NCBI GenBank assembly: GCA_021815835.1
Contig: JAKAZN010000014.1
Span: forward strand, 1 to 12,229
Length of the DNA: 12,229 nucleotides
Source of the DNA: Pseudomonadota bacterium
GTDB taxonomy: Bacteria > Pseudomonadota > Alphaproteobacteria > Acetobacterales > Acetobacteraceae
Direction of reading: 5' to 3'
Of the stretch, positions 6,169 to 12,229 are shown one piece after another (position 1 is the stretch's first letter; every line of letters begins with the position of its first letter). The position numbers were made by a program, and so were the translations under genes. The notes beneath the pieces are model-generated. The model did not search any database. It had not been told where the DNA came from and worked only from the letters and a program-made list of their open reading frames with translations.

Positions 6169-7722
6169 TCATGGCGGGGCGGCGATCGGTCCCGACAGCG
6201 GCTCGCGCAGCGGCGGCAGCAGCGCCGCCGCATAGGCCGCCGGATGCTCGATCAGATAATGCGCGACCTCCAGGTCCAGTTCCTGGCCCACCGCCGGCGG
6301 ACAGGTGCCGCGCACCGCCATCATTTCCGCCGGCGGCACCGGGGCACGCAGGGTCCGCGCGCGCACCAGATCGGCATAAAGCGGCTGCTCGCCCCGATCC
6401 AGCGCCGCCAGGTCCCGCTCCACCGCCGGCACGCCGAGGCTGGTGCAGATTTGCGGCATCACCCCCAGCCCCTGCAGCGGCCAGCCGCGTGGCGCCAGCA
6501 CCCGGCTCCAGGTCACGAACAATTCCCCCCCGCCCGGCAGCCGGGTGAAAGTCTGCACCAGCCCCTTGCCGAAGGTCGCGCTGCCCACCACCACTGCCCG
6601 CCCGCGATCGGCCAGCGCGCCGGCGAGAATCTCGGCCGCACTCGCCGTCCGCCCATCGACCAGCACGACCACCGGCAGCCCGGCCGCCAGTTCCCCCGGC
6701 GTGGACCGCCAGATCGCCGAGGCTTTCGGGTCGCGCCCCTCGGTCCGCACCACCACGCCCGCGCCCAGCAGCCCGTCCGCCACCGTCACTGCCTCGTCCA
6801 GCAGGCCGCCGGGATCGCCGCGCAGATCGAGCACGATCCCGTCGGGCGCGGTGGGTCCGGCCAGCGCCTGTTCGATCGGGGCTGCGAATCCGGTCGCGGT
6901 GCCGCGATTGAAGCGGGTGATCCGGATCAGCAACATCCCCGCGAGCTGCTCGCTATAGACCGTGCGCGGCGGCACCACGACGCGCGGGATTTCGCCGTCG
7001 CGCGCCCGCCCGCGCGAAGCCCGCCAGCGGAGCCGAACGGACGATCCCTCGGCCCCGGCGATCCGCCGCGCCAGCCCGGCGAGATGCTGCCCGGCGGTCG
7101 GCGCGCCGTCGATCGCCAGGATCGCATCGCCCGGCCGCACGCCCGCCCGCGCCGCCGGCCCGTCCGGGTTCACCCGTCCCGCCACCACCGCGCCCGATTT
7201 GCCGCGCGCCAGCCGCAGCCCGATCCCCACCCCGCCATCGCGCGCCGCCTCGTCTTCCGCTGCCGCGCGCGGGCGGACATAGCGGGAATAGGGATCGAGA
7301 TGGTCGAACATCTCGTCGAAGAAGGCCTGGATCACGCCCTCCGTCCCGGCCCGGCGCACATCGGGCGCGGCGTTCCAGGCCGCCGTCGCCAGGATGGTGG
7401 CCGCTTGCGCCCAGGCTCGCGGCGATTCGTCGATCGGCGCCGGCAGGGACAGCAGCACCACCTGGCGCCGGCGCAGCACCAACCGCCCCGAACGCAGCGC
7501 GGCCGTCAGATCCGGATCGAGCGCGGTCAGCCCGCGCAGCCCCCAGACCGTGAGCTGCGGCACCGTGACCGGTTCCAGCGCGCGCGGCGCGATGAAGCTG
7601 AGCGCGGCGGCATAGACCTGCTCGGCCAGCGCGGCATCGAATCCCCCCACCGGCGCGGCCGGCGTGGCGTATGCCGGTCCCGCGAAGGCCAGGAACAGGA
7701 GCAGGAGACCGAAGCCTCTCAC
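6169..7722 (-). CDS. S41-family carboxy-terminal processing protease with signal peptide
   Basis: A 517-residue secreted or periplasmic serine protease of the CtpA/Prc type. A signal peptide (1-19) has a hydrophobic run LLLLFLAFAG and a likely AYA cleavage site. The FFDEMFDHLDPYSRYV segment (134-149) precedes a PDZ domain (about 160-235, with GVGIGL and GVRPGDAILAIDG). The S41 core follows (about 255-425). The catalytic serine is Ser361 in DGRTASAAEI and the general-base lysine is Lys386 in TFGKGLVQ, 25 residues apart as I recall for E. coli Prc/Tsp (Ser430/Lys455). DLRGDPGGLL (299-308) is the oxyanion strand. The last 90 residues match no domain I know. The start is GTG at 7722, overlapping the exoribonuclease stop by four bases (GTGA), so the two are translationally coupled. 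Members trim envelope or cell-wall proteins; the target here is unknown. Confidence 0.95.
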   Translation of the reverse strand: MRGFGLLLLFLAFAGPAYATPAAPVGGFDAALAEQVYAAALSFIAPRALEPVTVPQLTVWGLRGLTALDPDLTAALRSGRLVLRRRQVVLLSLPAPIDESPRAWAQAATILATAAWNAAPDVRRAGTEGVIQAFFDEMFDHLDPYSRYVRPRAAAEDEAARDGGVGIGLRLARGKSGAVVAGRVNPDGPAARAGVRPGDAILAIDGAPTAGQHLAGLARRIAGAEGSSVRLRWRASRGRARDGEIPRVVVPPRTVYSEQLAGMLLIRITRFNRGTATGFAAPIEQALAGPTAPDGIVLDLRGDPGGLLDEAVTVADGLLGAGVVVRTEGRDPKASAIWRSTPGELAAGLPVVVLVDGRTASAAEILAGALADRGRAVVVGSATFGKGLVQTFTRLPGGGELFVTWSRVLAPRGWPLQGLGVMPQICTSLGVPAVERDLAALDRGEQPLYADLVRARTLRAPVPPAEMMAVRGTCPPAVGQELDLEVAHYLIEHPAAYAAALLPPLREPLSGPIAAPP

Positions 7723-9755
7723 CGGCGGCGGGGTCGCTTTCCCGAATGCTTGCCGCGATGGGAGGGACGCGGCGGAAGGCCCTGCATGAGGTGGAACACG
7801 AGACCCCCGGTGGCGGGCGTCGCTTCGGCCAGCCGCACCTCGACCTCCTGGCCCAGGCGGATGGCGGTGGCGCTGCTGCTCCCCCGAGAGGACCTGCCGT
7901 GCCCCTCATGCTGGATAAAATCATCCGGCAGCGCGGAGCGCGGGACAATGCCGCTGGCGCCGTTTTCCGCGAGCGTGACAAAAAGGCCGAAGCGTGTGAC
8001 CCCGGAGACACGGGCCGCGAACACCATGCCCACCCGATCGGCCAGGAATGTGGCGAGGTAGCGGTCGATTGCCTCCCGCTCCGCCGCCTGCGCGCGACGC
8101 TCGGTGGCGGTGATCTGGGTTGCGATTTCGGGGAAATCAGCCGCCGCCTCTGGGGTCAGGCCATCTGGACCCAGGCCGAGGGCGCGGATCAGGCCGCGAT
8201 GGACCAGCAGGTCCGCATAGCGGCGGATCGGGCTGGTGAAATGCGCGTAGTCGCGGAGCGCCAGGCCGAAATGGCCGATATTGTCCGGGCTGTAGGCGGC
8301 CTGGGACTGGCTGCGCAGCACGATCTCGCTCACCAGCTGTGAATCCGGCCGGCCCGCCGCCGCGCGCAGCACCCGGTCCAGATCGCGCGGATGGATCTGG
8401 TTGCCGGGCGGCAGCGAGAGGCCCATGCCGTCCAGGATCGTACGCAGTTCGGCGAGCTTTTCCTCCTGCGGCGGCGGATGGATCCGGAACAGGCAGGGCG
8501 TCGCGCGCCGGATCAGCTCCTCGGCGGCGGCGACATTGGCCGCGATCATGAACTCCTCGATCAGCCGGTGGCTGTCGAGGCGCGGGCGCGGGCGCACATC
8601 CGCCACCCGCCCGTTCGGATGCAGGATGACCTGCCGCTCCGGCAGATCGAGATCGAGCGTCCCGCGCGCGACCCGCGCGTCCAGTAGCGCGGCAAACGCG
8701 GCGTAGAGATCGTCGAGCAGGCCGGGCGGCAGGTCGGGCAGCCGGGTGATCCCGTCACGCGCCTGCTGCACCTGCTCATAGGTCAGCCGGGCAATGCTGC
8801 GCATCAGGCCGCGGCCGAAACGATGGCGCGTGGCGCGGCCGGCGGGATCGATCGTGATCTCGGCGAACAGGCAGCCGCGATCCTCCCCGGGGCGCAGGCT
8901 GCACCAGCCATTCGACAGCGCTTCCGGCAGCATCGGCACGACGCGGTCGGGGAAATAGACGCTGTTGCCGCGGGCGCGCGCGGTGCGATCCAGCGCCGAG
9001 CCGGGGCGGACATAATGCGCGACGTCGGCGATCGCCACGACCAGGCGGAACCCGCCATCCGGCGCAACTTCGGCGAACACCGCGTCGTCGAAATCGCGCG
9101 CGTCGGCGCCGTCGATCGTGACCAGGTTCAGGGCGCGCAGATCCTCGCGCGCGGCCAGCGGCGTGGCGGTCGCCGCCTCGGCTTCGGCGAGAGTTTCGCG
9201 ATCGAAATCATGCGGGATGCCATTGCCGGCGATCGCGATCAGGCTGACGGCGCGGGCATCGCCCATTCGCCCCAGCCGCTCGACGATGCGCGCCGGCCGC
9301 AGCCCCAGCCGGTCATGCGGCAGCGGTTCGGCAAGCACGATCTCGTCCGCTTCCGCCCCGGCGGTCTCCCCGCGCGGGACCACCCATTCCGCCTTGGCGC
9401 GGCGATCGGTGGGGACGATGCGCCCGGCTTCCCGGTGATCCGGCGGGGCGGGGCGATAGACGCCGATCACCCGGCCGGGGGCGTCGGGGAGCAGGGTCAG
9501 GGTGCGGCCCTCGTAGCGCCCCGGGCCGACCGGGCGCAGCCGGGCGAGCACGCGCTGGCCGGGGGCGAGCGCGGGATGGCCGCGCTTCTCGGGCGCCATC
9601 AGGATCTGCGGCGGCGGCCCGGGATCGTCCCAGGAAAGCGGCCGGGCGATCGCGTCTCCGTCGGCGTCCGAGCCGGTGATCTGCACCACGGAGACGGGCG
9701 GGAGGTGGCCCGGAGCATGCGGCGCGGGTGGATGGCGGCGCGGGGGACGCGACAT
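7719..9755 (-). CDS. rnr: RNase R/RNase II-family 3'-5' exoribonuclease
   Basis: A 678-residue processive exoribonuclease. Cold-shock-like RNA-binding segments occupy about 20-195. The RNB catalytic domain begins at TIDGADARDFDDAVFAE, with metal-binding Asp215, Asp221, Asp223 and Asp224, and includes VADVAHYVRPGSALD (242-256), GNSVYFPDRVVPMLP (263-277) and HFTSPIRRYADLLVHRG (505-521). An S1 domain (about 575-655, VSGVTRFGLFVTL) and a basic tail KHSGKRPRRR complete it. It should degrade structured RNA in decay and rRNA quality control. The N-terminal winged-helix domain normal in RNase R is absent: the ATG at 9755 leads straight into a Pro/Arg-rich stretch and the first cold-shock-like part. 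The frame upstream is closed by a stop at 9876-9878 with no ATG between. The overall plan thus resembles RNase II, although rnr is the likelier orthologue in this type of genome. It overlaps the protease gene by four bases. Confidence 0.95.
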   Translation of the reverse strand: MSRPPRRHPPAPHAPGHLPPVSVVQITGSDADGDAIARPLSWDDPGPPPQILMAPEKRGHPALAPGQRVLARLRPVGPGRYEGRTLTLLPDAPGRVIGVYRPAPPDHREAGRIVPTDRRAKAEWVVPRGETAGAEADEIVLAEPLPHDRLGLRPARIVERLGRMGDARAVSLIAIAGNGIPHDFDRETLAEAEAATATPLAAREDLRALNLVTIDGADARDFDDAVFAEVAPDGGFRLVVAIADVAHYVRPGSALDRTARARGNSVYFPDRVVPMLPEALSNGWCSLRPGEDRGCLFAEITIDPAGRATRHRFGRGLMRSIARLTYEQVQQARDGITRLPDLPPGLLDDLYAAFAALLDARVARGTLDLDLPERQVILHPNGRVADVRPRPRLDSHRLIEEFMIAANVAAAEELIRRATPCLFRIHPPPQEEKLAELRTILDGMGLSLPPGNQIHPRDLDRVLRAAAGRPDSQLVSEIVLRSQSQAAYSPDNIGHFGLALRDYAHFTSPIRRYADLLVHRGLIRALGLGPDGLTPEAAADFPEIATQITATERRAQAAEREAIDRYLATFLADRVGMVFAARVSGVTRFGLFVTLAENGASGIVPRSALPDDFIQHEGHGRSSRGSSSATAIRLGQEVEVRLAEATPATGGLVFHLMQGLPPRPSHRGKHSGKRPRRR

Positions 9756-9924
9756 GCGGCGGTGTCCGTGGCGGGGGCGATGCGAATGGGGGCGGGTTGC
9801 CGAGGCGGCGGTCGCGGATCGGACCGTCGTTCCATGGCCCGCTGCAAGGATCGCTCGGGCAAGTCCGTCGTGTGGTCAAGCCCCGAACATAAGGGAAGCG
9901 GGTCCCGGGCCTCGGCTGACCAGC
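9756..9924 (-). promoter_or_regulatory. Intergenic region upstream of the exoribonuclease gene
   Basis: 169 bases without a gene. A TTGACC string lies at 9874-9879 (- strand) as a possible -35, but no good -10 follows at 16-18 bases. A hairpin lies at the right edge. I see nothing else; a promoter somewhere here is inferred from position. Confidence 0.25.
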
Positions 9925-9930
9925 CTAGGC
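9909..9930 (-). terminator. Hairpin overlapping the stop of the 184-residue gene
   Basis: Arms 9909-9917 and 9922-9930 pair over nine positions with one mismatch around a four-base loop; the TAG stop (9925-9927) is inside one arm. No U-run follows on the - strand, so it is at best a weak or factor-assisted terminator, or an mRNA-end protecting structure. Confidence 0.3.
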
Positions 9931-10479
9931 GAAATGCAGGCGGAGGAAATTCGCCCGTTCCTCGACCTTGCCGGCGAGCGGGCGCAGCGCGCCGAGCACG
10001 GCGTCGGGGAAGGCTGGGTCGGCGGCGGCGGTGGCATCCGCGGCATCGAGCCGATCCTGCAGTTCGAGGACCAGCGCAACCATTTGGGTATCGAGATCGC
10101 CGAGGGCGGCGAGGGTCTGCGCCTCGTTCCGGTGGCGGCGCCAGATCTCGTCGCGCTCGGGCGCGGGCGCGGCGCGGATTCGTCCCTCGATCGCGCCGAT
10201 TTCCGCCCCGGCGCGGGCGAGCGCCTGGGCCTGGGCGACCGCGCCGGCATCCGGGTAGGGGTTGGCCCGGGTCGGCGGCGGCAGATGGGCGCGACGGAAG
10301 GCGGATTCGAGCGCGGACAGACCAGCCCGCGCCGCGGCGAGAAGATCGGAGACCCGGGAGCGAACCAGCAGGTCGTCGGCGCGCAGCTGATTCTCGCGCC
10401 GGTATTGGTTATAGCCCCAGCCTTCGAACAGCAGGGTCGCGGTCCGCCGCAGCGGCCCGTGCGACGCCGGATCGCTCAC
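9925..10479 (-). CDS. Unrecognised 184-residue helical protein coupled to an SPFH gene
   Basis: I do not recognise this family. The 184-residue product has no signal peptide or membrane segment and is rich in Ala, Arg, Leu and Glu. It looks mostly helical: an N-terminal aromatic patch LLFEGWGYNQYRRENQLR (16-33), then Ala/Leu-rich helices (about 34-64 and 76-105), a Pro/Arg break, and helices at about 108-146 and 157-181 with coiled-coil character. The GTG start at 10479 overlaps the SPFH stop (GTGA), and GGAGGG at 10489-10494 is a good ribosome site nine bases before it. The coupling implies production alongside the SPFH protein and suggests direct partnership. Codon use and third-position GC match the neighbours, so it is a real coding frame rather than a shadow. 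Function unknown. Confidence 0.85.
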   Translation of the reverse strand: MSDPASHGPLRRTATLLFEGWGYNQYRRENQLRADDLLVRSRVSDLLAAARAGLSALESAFRRAHLPPPTRANPYPDAGAVAQAQALARAGAEIGAIEGRIRAAPAPERDEIWRRHRNEAQTLAALGDLDTQMVALVLELQDRLDAADATAAADPAFPDAVLGALRPLAGKVEERANFLRLHFA

Positions 10480-11333
10480 GGTTGGCCGCCCTCCGGCATC
10501 TTGTCCCCCTGCGACGGCGCGGTGAAGCCCGCGACCGGGTAGGTGCCGAGCCCGCCGATCGAGAAGGGCGCGCCGACCGCCATGTTGGGCGCGGAGACGA
10601 GGCCGCGTTCGGCCATGCGCAGCGCGGCATAGTAGCGCACCGCTTCCATCGGCGTGAGACCGAAGGCACGCAGCGAAATGAGCTCGCGCATCCGCTGGTC
10701 CTTGGGCAGGACCAGGATCTTCACGTCGTTGAGATGGATGCCGTAGCTGGAGAGGAAGTCGCCGAGATGGCTTTTCAGCAGTTCGGCGATCTCGCCGATA
10801 TGCTCGTTGATGTTCTCGAGCGGCGTGACCTGGGCGATCTGGTTGACCGCCTGCTCCACCACCGGGCCGGCATAGGCGGTCACCTGGTTGGCGGTGATGA
10901 ACAGACCGTCGAACGGCATATGGGTGACGAGCTTCAGCGCGTCTTCCTTGCTGTCCACGTGGACGTAGTAATCGACCTGGTAGGACAGCTCCGCCATTTC
11001 GGCCGAGGTGGCGACCCCTTCGACATGGGCCACGATCTTGGCGCGGTTGACGTAGAGCGTTTCGTACTGCCAGGGGGACTGGCCGCCGAAGAAGCCGCTC
11101 ACGATGCTGCCGAGGATCGGCTTGTCGGGCGTCTGGATCGGGTATTGGCCGGTGTCGTACACGTTGAGCACAGCGCCACGCGATTTGAGGACGGCGAAAT
11201 GGTTGCTCTCGACCGTGAGGAGGGAGCCGGAGACGATATTCTCGTCGGGATATTTGAAGGCGAGGGTCGCCGGACCCATCGCGTCCGTGCCGTCCGGCTT
11301 CAGGGTGGAGATGACTTGGCGAGCGAGAGCCAT
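10476..11333 (-). CDS. SPFH (band 7/stomatin-like) domain protein without a membrane anchor
   Basis: A 285-residue protein that I read as the soluble SPFH type (YdjI/virion-core-like). The N-terminal part (about 20-110) is the beta-rich entry, with LTVESNHFAVLKSRGAVLNV and SPWQYETLYVNRAKIVAHV. The SPFH core is SYQVDYYVHVDSKEDALKLV (117-136), followed by a helical stretch ending in FLSSYGIHLNDVKILVLP (193-210), the usual band-7 pattern before the C-terminal helix. The tail (about 246-285) is Gly/Pro-rich and disordered-looking. There is no N-terminal hydrophobic anchor or palmitoylation-type cysteine. Such proteins form oligomeric scaffolds, some in stress responses, but the role here is not known. 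The ATG at 11333 has a strong GGAGG eight bases upstream. It is the first gene of a pair with the 184-residue protein (4-base overlap). Confidence 0.85.
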   Translation of the reverse strand: MALARQVISTLKPDGTDAMGPATLAFKYPDENIVSGSLLTVESNHFAVLKSRGAVLNVYDTGQYPIQTPDKPILGSIVSGFFGGQSPWQYETLYVNRAKIVAHVEGVATSAEMAELSYQVDYYVHVDSKEDALKLVTHMPFDGLFITANQVTAYAGPVVEQAVNQIAQVTPLENINEHIGEIAELLKSHLGDFLSSYGIHLNDVKILVLPKDQRMRELISLRAFGLTPMEAVRYYAALRMAERGLVSAPNMAVGAPFSIGGLGTYPVAGFTAPSQGDKMPEGGQP

Positions 11334-11341
11334 GGGTCCTT

Positions 11342-11346
11342 CCTCC
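11342..11346 (-). promoter_or_regulatory. Strong Shine-Dalgarno site of the SPFH gene
   Basis: GGAGG, within GGAGGAAGGA, eight bases before the ATG at 11333. It is the best ribosome site in the window and suggests high expression of the pair. Confidence 0.75.
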
Positions 11347-11362
11347 GGCGCATTTCTAATGG

Positions 11363-11391
11363 ATCGTCGTCCAAGACGGCCGCGCGGTCAA
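11363..11391 (-). promoter_or_regulatory. Candidate promoter for the SPFH pair
   Basis: On the - strand, TTGACC (11386-11391) is followed after 17 bases by GACGAT (11363-11368), about 30 bases before the SPFH start codon. The -35 is good (five of six to TTGACA), the -10 is poor (three of six). Confidence 0.3.
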
Positions 11392-11422
11392 CGGGGGACA
11401 GGTCGCGTGTACGCACCAAATG

Positions 11423-11465
11423 GAAATGTCACCTTTCTGCAAAGTCGAAACGTCCCCTTTTCCGC
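11423..11465. repeat. Two imperfect 18-19-bp direct repeats, 24-bp period
   Basis: gaaatgtcacctttctgc (11423-11440) and gaaacgtccccttttccgc (11447-11465) share the pattern gaaa-gtc-cc-ttt-c-gc. They stand in an AT-richer patch of the 160-base gap between the SPFH start and the racemase stop. No coding frame covers them. The look, short purine-pyrimidine repeats around GTC and CTTTT, resembles multiple terminal repeats of some insertion sequences; a regulator site is the alternative. Confidence 0.55.
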
Positions 11466-11493
11466 CCGGGCGCGGCGCCGGGGGAATCGGCGT

Positions 11494-12229
11494 TCAGGCC
11501 CTACCGCCGATCACCCCCTCCGCGCGCAGCGCCGCGCGCTCGCCGGCAGAAAACCCCGCCTCCTCCAGGATCGCCTCGGTCTCCGCCCCACGCACGGGCG
11601 CGACCCGCGCCGCCCCGGGCGTGCGGGAGAAGCGCGGCGCCGGCGCGGGCTGCGGCACGCCGCCCATGTCCACATACGCGCCGCGGGCGATCGCGTGCGG
11701 ATGGACGGGCGCCTCGGCGATCGAGAGCACGGGGGCGAAACAGATATCGGTGCCCTCCATGATCGCGCACCATTCCGCGCGCGTGCGGGTGCGGAAGATC
11801 GCGCCCAGGCGCTCGCGCATCGCCGGCCAGGAGGCGCGATCGCGCTGGCCCGGAAGGTCGGCGCCGGCGAGGCCCGATTTCTCCAGCAACAACGCGTAGA
11901 ATTGCGGCTCGATCGAACCGATGGCGATGAATTTCCCGTCGGACGTTTCGTACGTGTTGTAGAAATGCGCCGCCCCGTCCAGCATGTTCGCCTCCCGCGC
12001 GTCGCGCCACGCGCCGGCCTGGAAGGCGCCGAACGCGGCACCGAACAGCAGCGCCGCGCCATCGACCATCGCCGCGTCCACCACCTGGCCCTGCCCGGAG
12101 CGCGCGGCCTCCAGCAGCCCGCAGACCATGCCGAAGGCGAGCAGCATCGCCCCGCCGCCGTAATCGCCCACCAGATTGAGCGGCGGCACCGGCCGCTCCC
12201 TGGTCCCGATCGCGTGCAACAGGCCGGTC
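11494..12229 (-). CDS. Alpha-methylacyl-CoA racemase (CaiB/BaiF CoA-transferase family), 5' end missing
   Basis: The last 244 residues of a family III CoA-transferase fold protein; the start lies right of the window. The segment [16 protein letters not shown] is characteristic of alpha-methylacyl-CoA racemases, followed by [15 protein letters not shown]. The general acid/base Asp (in VGDYGGG) and Glu (in [12 protein letters not shown]) are both present and 85 residues apart, the spacing I recall for Asp156 and Glu241 of the Mycobacterium enzyme. The third residue, His126, would be off the window. It epimerises 2-methylacyl-CoA esters so that branched fatty acids or steroid side chains can enter beta-oxidation. 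Its stop is followed by 160 bases holding direct repeats and the SPFH promoter region. Confidence in the racemase subfamily rather than a CoA transferase is good. Confidence 0.92.
   Translation of the reverse strand, partial: TGLLHAIGTRERPVPPLNLVGDYGGGAMLLAFGMVCGLLEAARSGQGQVVDAAMVDGAALLFGAAFGAFQAGAWRDAREANMLDGAAHFYNTYETSDGKFIAIGSIEPQFYALLLEKSGLAGADLPGQRDRASWPAMRERLGAIFRTRTRAEWCAIMEGTDICFAPVLSIAEAPVHPHAIARGAYVDMGGVPQPAPAPRFSRTPGAARVAPVRGAETEAILEEAGFSAGERAALRAEGVIGGRA

Noticed and set aside
6115..8061. A 648-codon open frame on the + strand
   Set aside because: Antisense to the S41 protease and exoribonuclease genes; low-complexity His/Arg/Pro/Gln product, no recognisable motif.
9756..9879. 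A possible frameshifted N-terminal part of the exoribonuclease
   Set aside because: I read the frames here; none encodes a winged-helix-like sequence, and the in-phase frame is closed at 9876-9878. A domain loss fits better than a simple frameshift.
11465..11485. CCCGG/CCGGG hairpin after the racemase stop
   Set aside because: Imperfect stem, followed on the - strand by an A-run rather than a T-run, so it does not look like a terminator.
8823..11762. A 979-codon open frame on the + strand
   Set aside because: It is antisense to four well-supported genes (exoribonuclease, helical protein, SPFH protein, racemase). Its product is Arg/Gly/Ala-rich with no domain. Long antisense frames are expected at this GC content.

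Overview
This 12.2-kb window is very GC-rich, compact bacterial DNA. Gene content and codon use fit an alphaproteobacterium, most likely a sphingomonad; that placement is inferred from style and gene set, as the window has no rRNA or other marker. I see eleven protein-coding genes: one on the + strand at the left edge, and ten on the - strand filling the rest. Both edge genes run off the window. No gap between genes exceeds about 170 bases. I found no tRNA, rRNA, CRISPR array, transposase or phage gene.

Layout from left to right: (1) the 3' part of a crotonase-fold (enoyl-CoA hydratase/isomerase) gene on +. (2) A converging - strand cluster, read right to left: GMC oxidoreductase, a small acyl carrier protein, an MBOAT membrane acyltransferase and a membrane-anchored SGNH-type protein. 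The last three repeat the parts list of DltC, DltB and DltD: an ACP-borne acyl group, a membrane pore/transferase and an outward-facing hydrolase-fold acyl handler. No DltA-like ligase is present. (3) Housekeeping genes on -: ribose-phosphate pyrophosphokinase (prs), an S41 carboxy-terminal processing protease with signal peptide, and an RNase R/II-family exoribonuclease that overlaps the protease gene by 4 bases. (4) A two-gene unit of an SPFH (band 7) protein and an unrecognised 184-residue helical protein, also overlapping by 4 bases. (5) The 3' part of an alpha-methylacyl-CoA racemase gene.

The ACP-MBOAT-SGNH trio is the best candidate for an under-described system. It is probably an envelope or exopolysaccharide O-acylation module whose acyl group and acceptor are unknown, with a flavin oxidoreductase next to it. 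Its three genes start with TTG, GTG and GTG, the joints are tight (a 3-base gap and a 26-base overlap), and the SGNH gene opens with a 15-bp in-frame tandem repeat. Two AGACTTC heptamers, 11 bp apart, lie just upstream of the ACP gene.

Other points worth attention are the loss of both catalytic glutamates in the crotonase homologue, an exoribonuclease without the N-terminal winged helix of RNase R, two non-coding repeat patches (12-bp tandem at 6113-6160, 24-bp period at 11423-11465), and a 61-base tail-to-tail coding overlap at 403-463.
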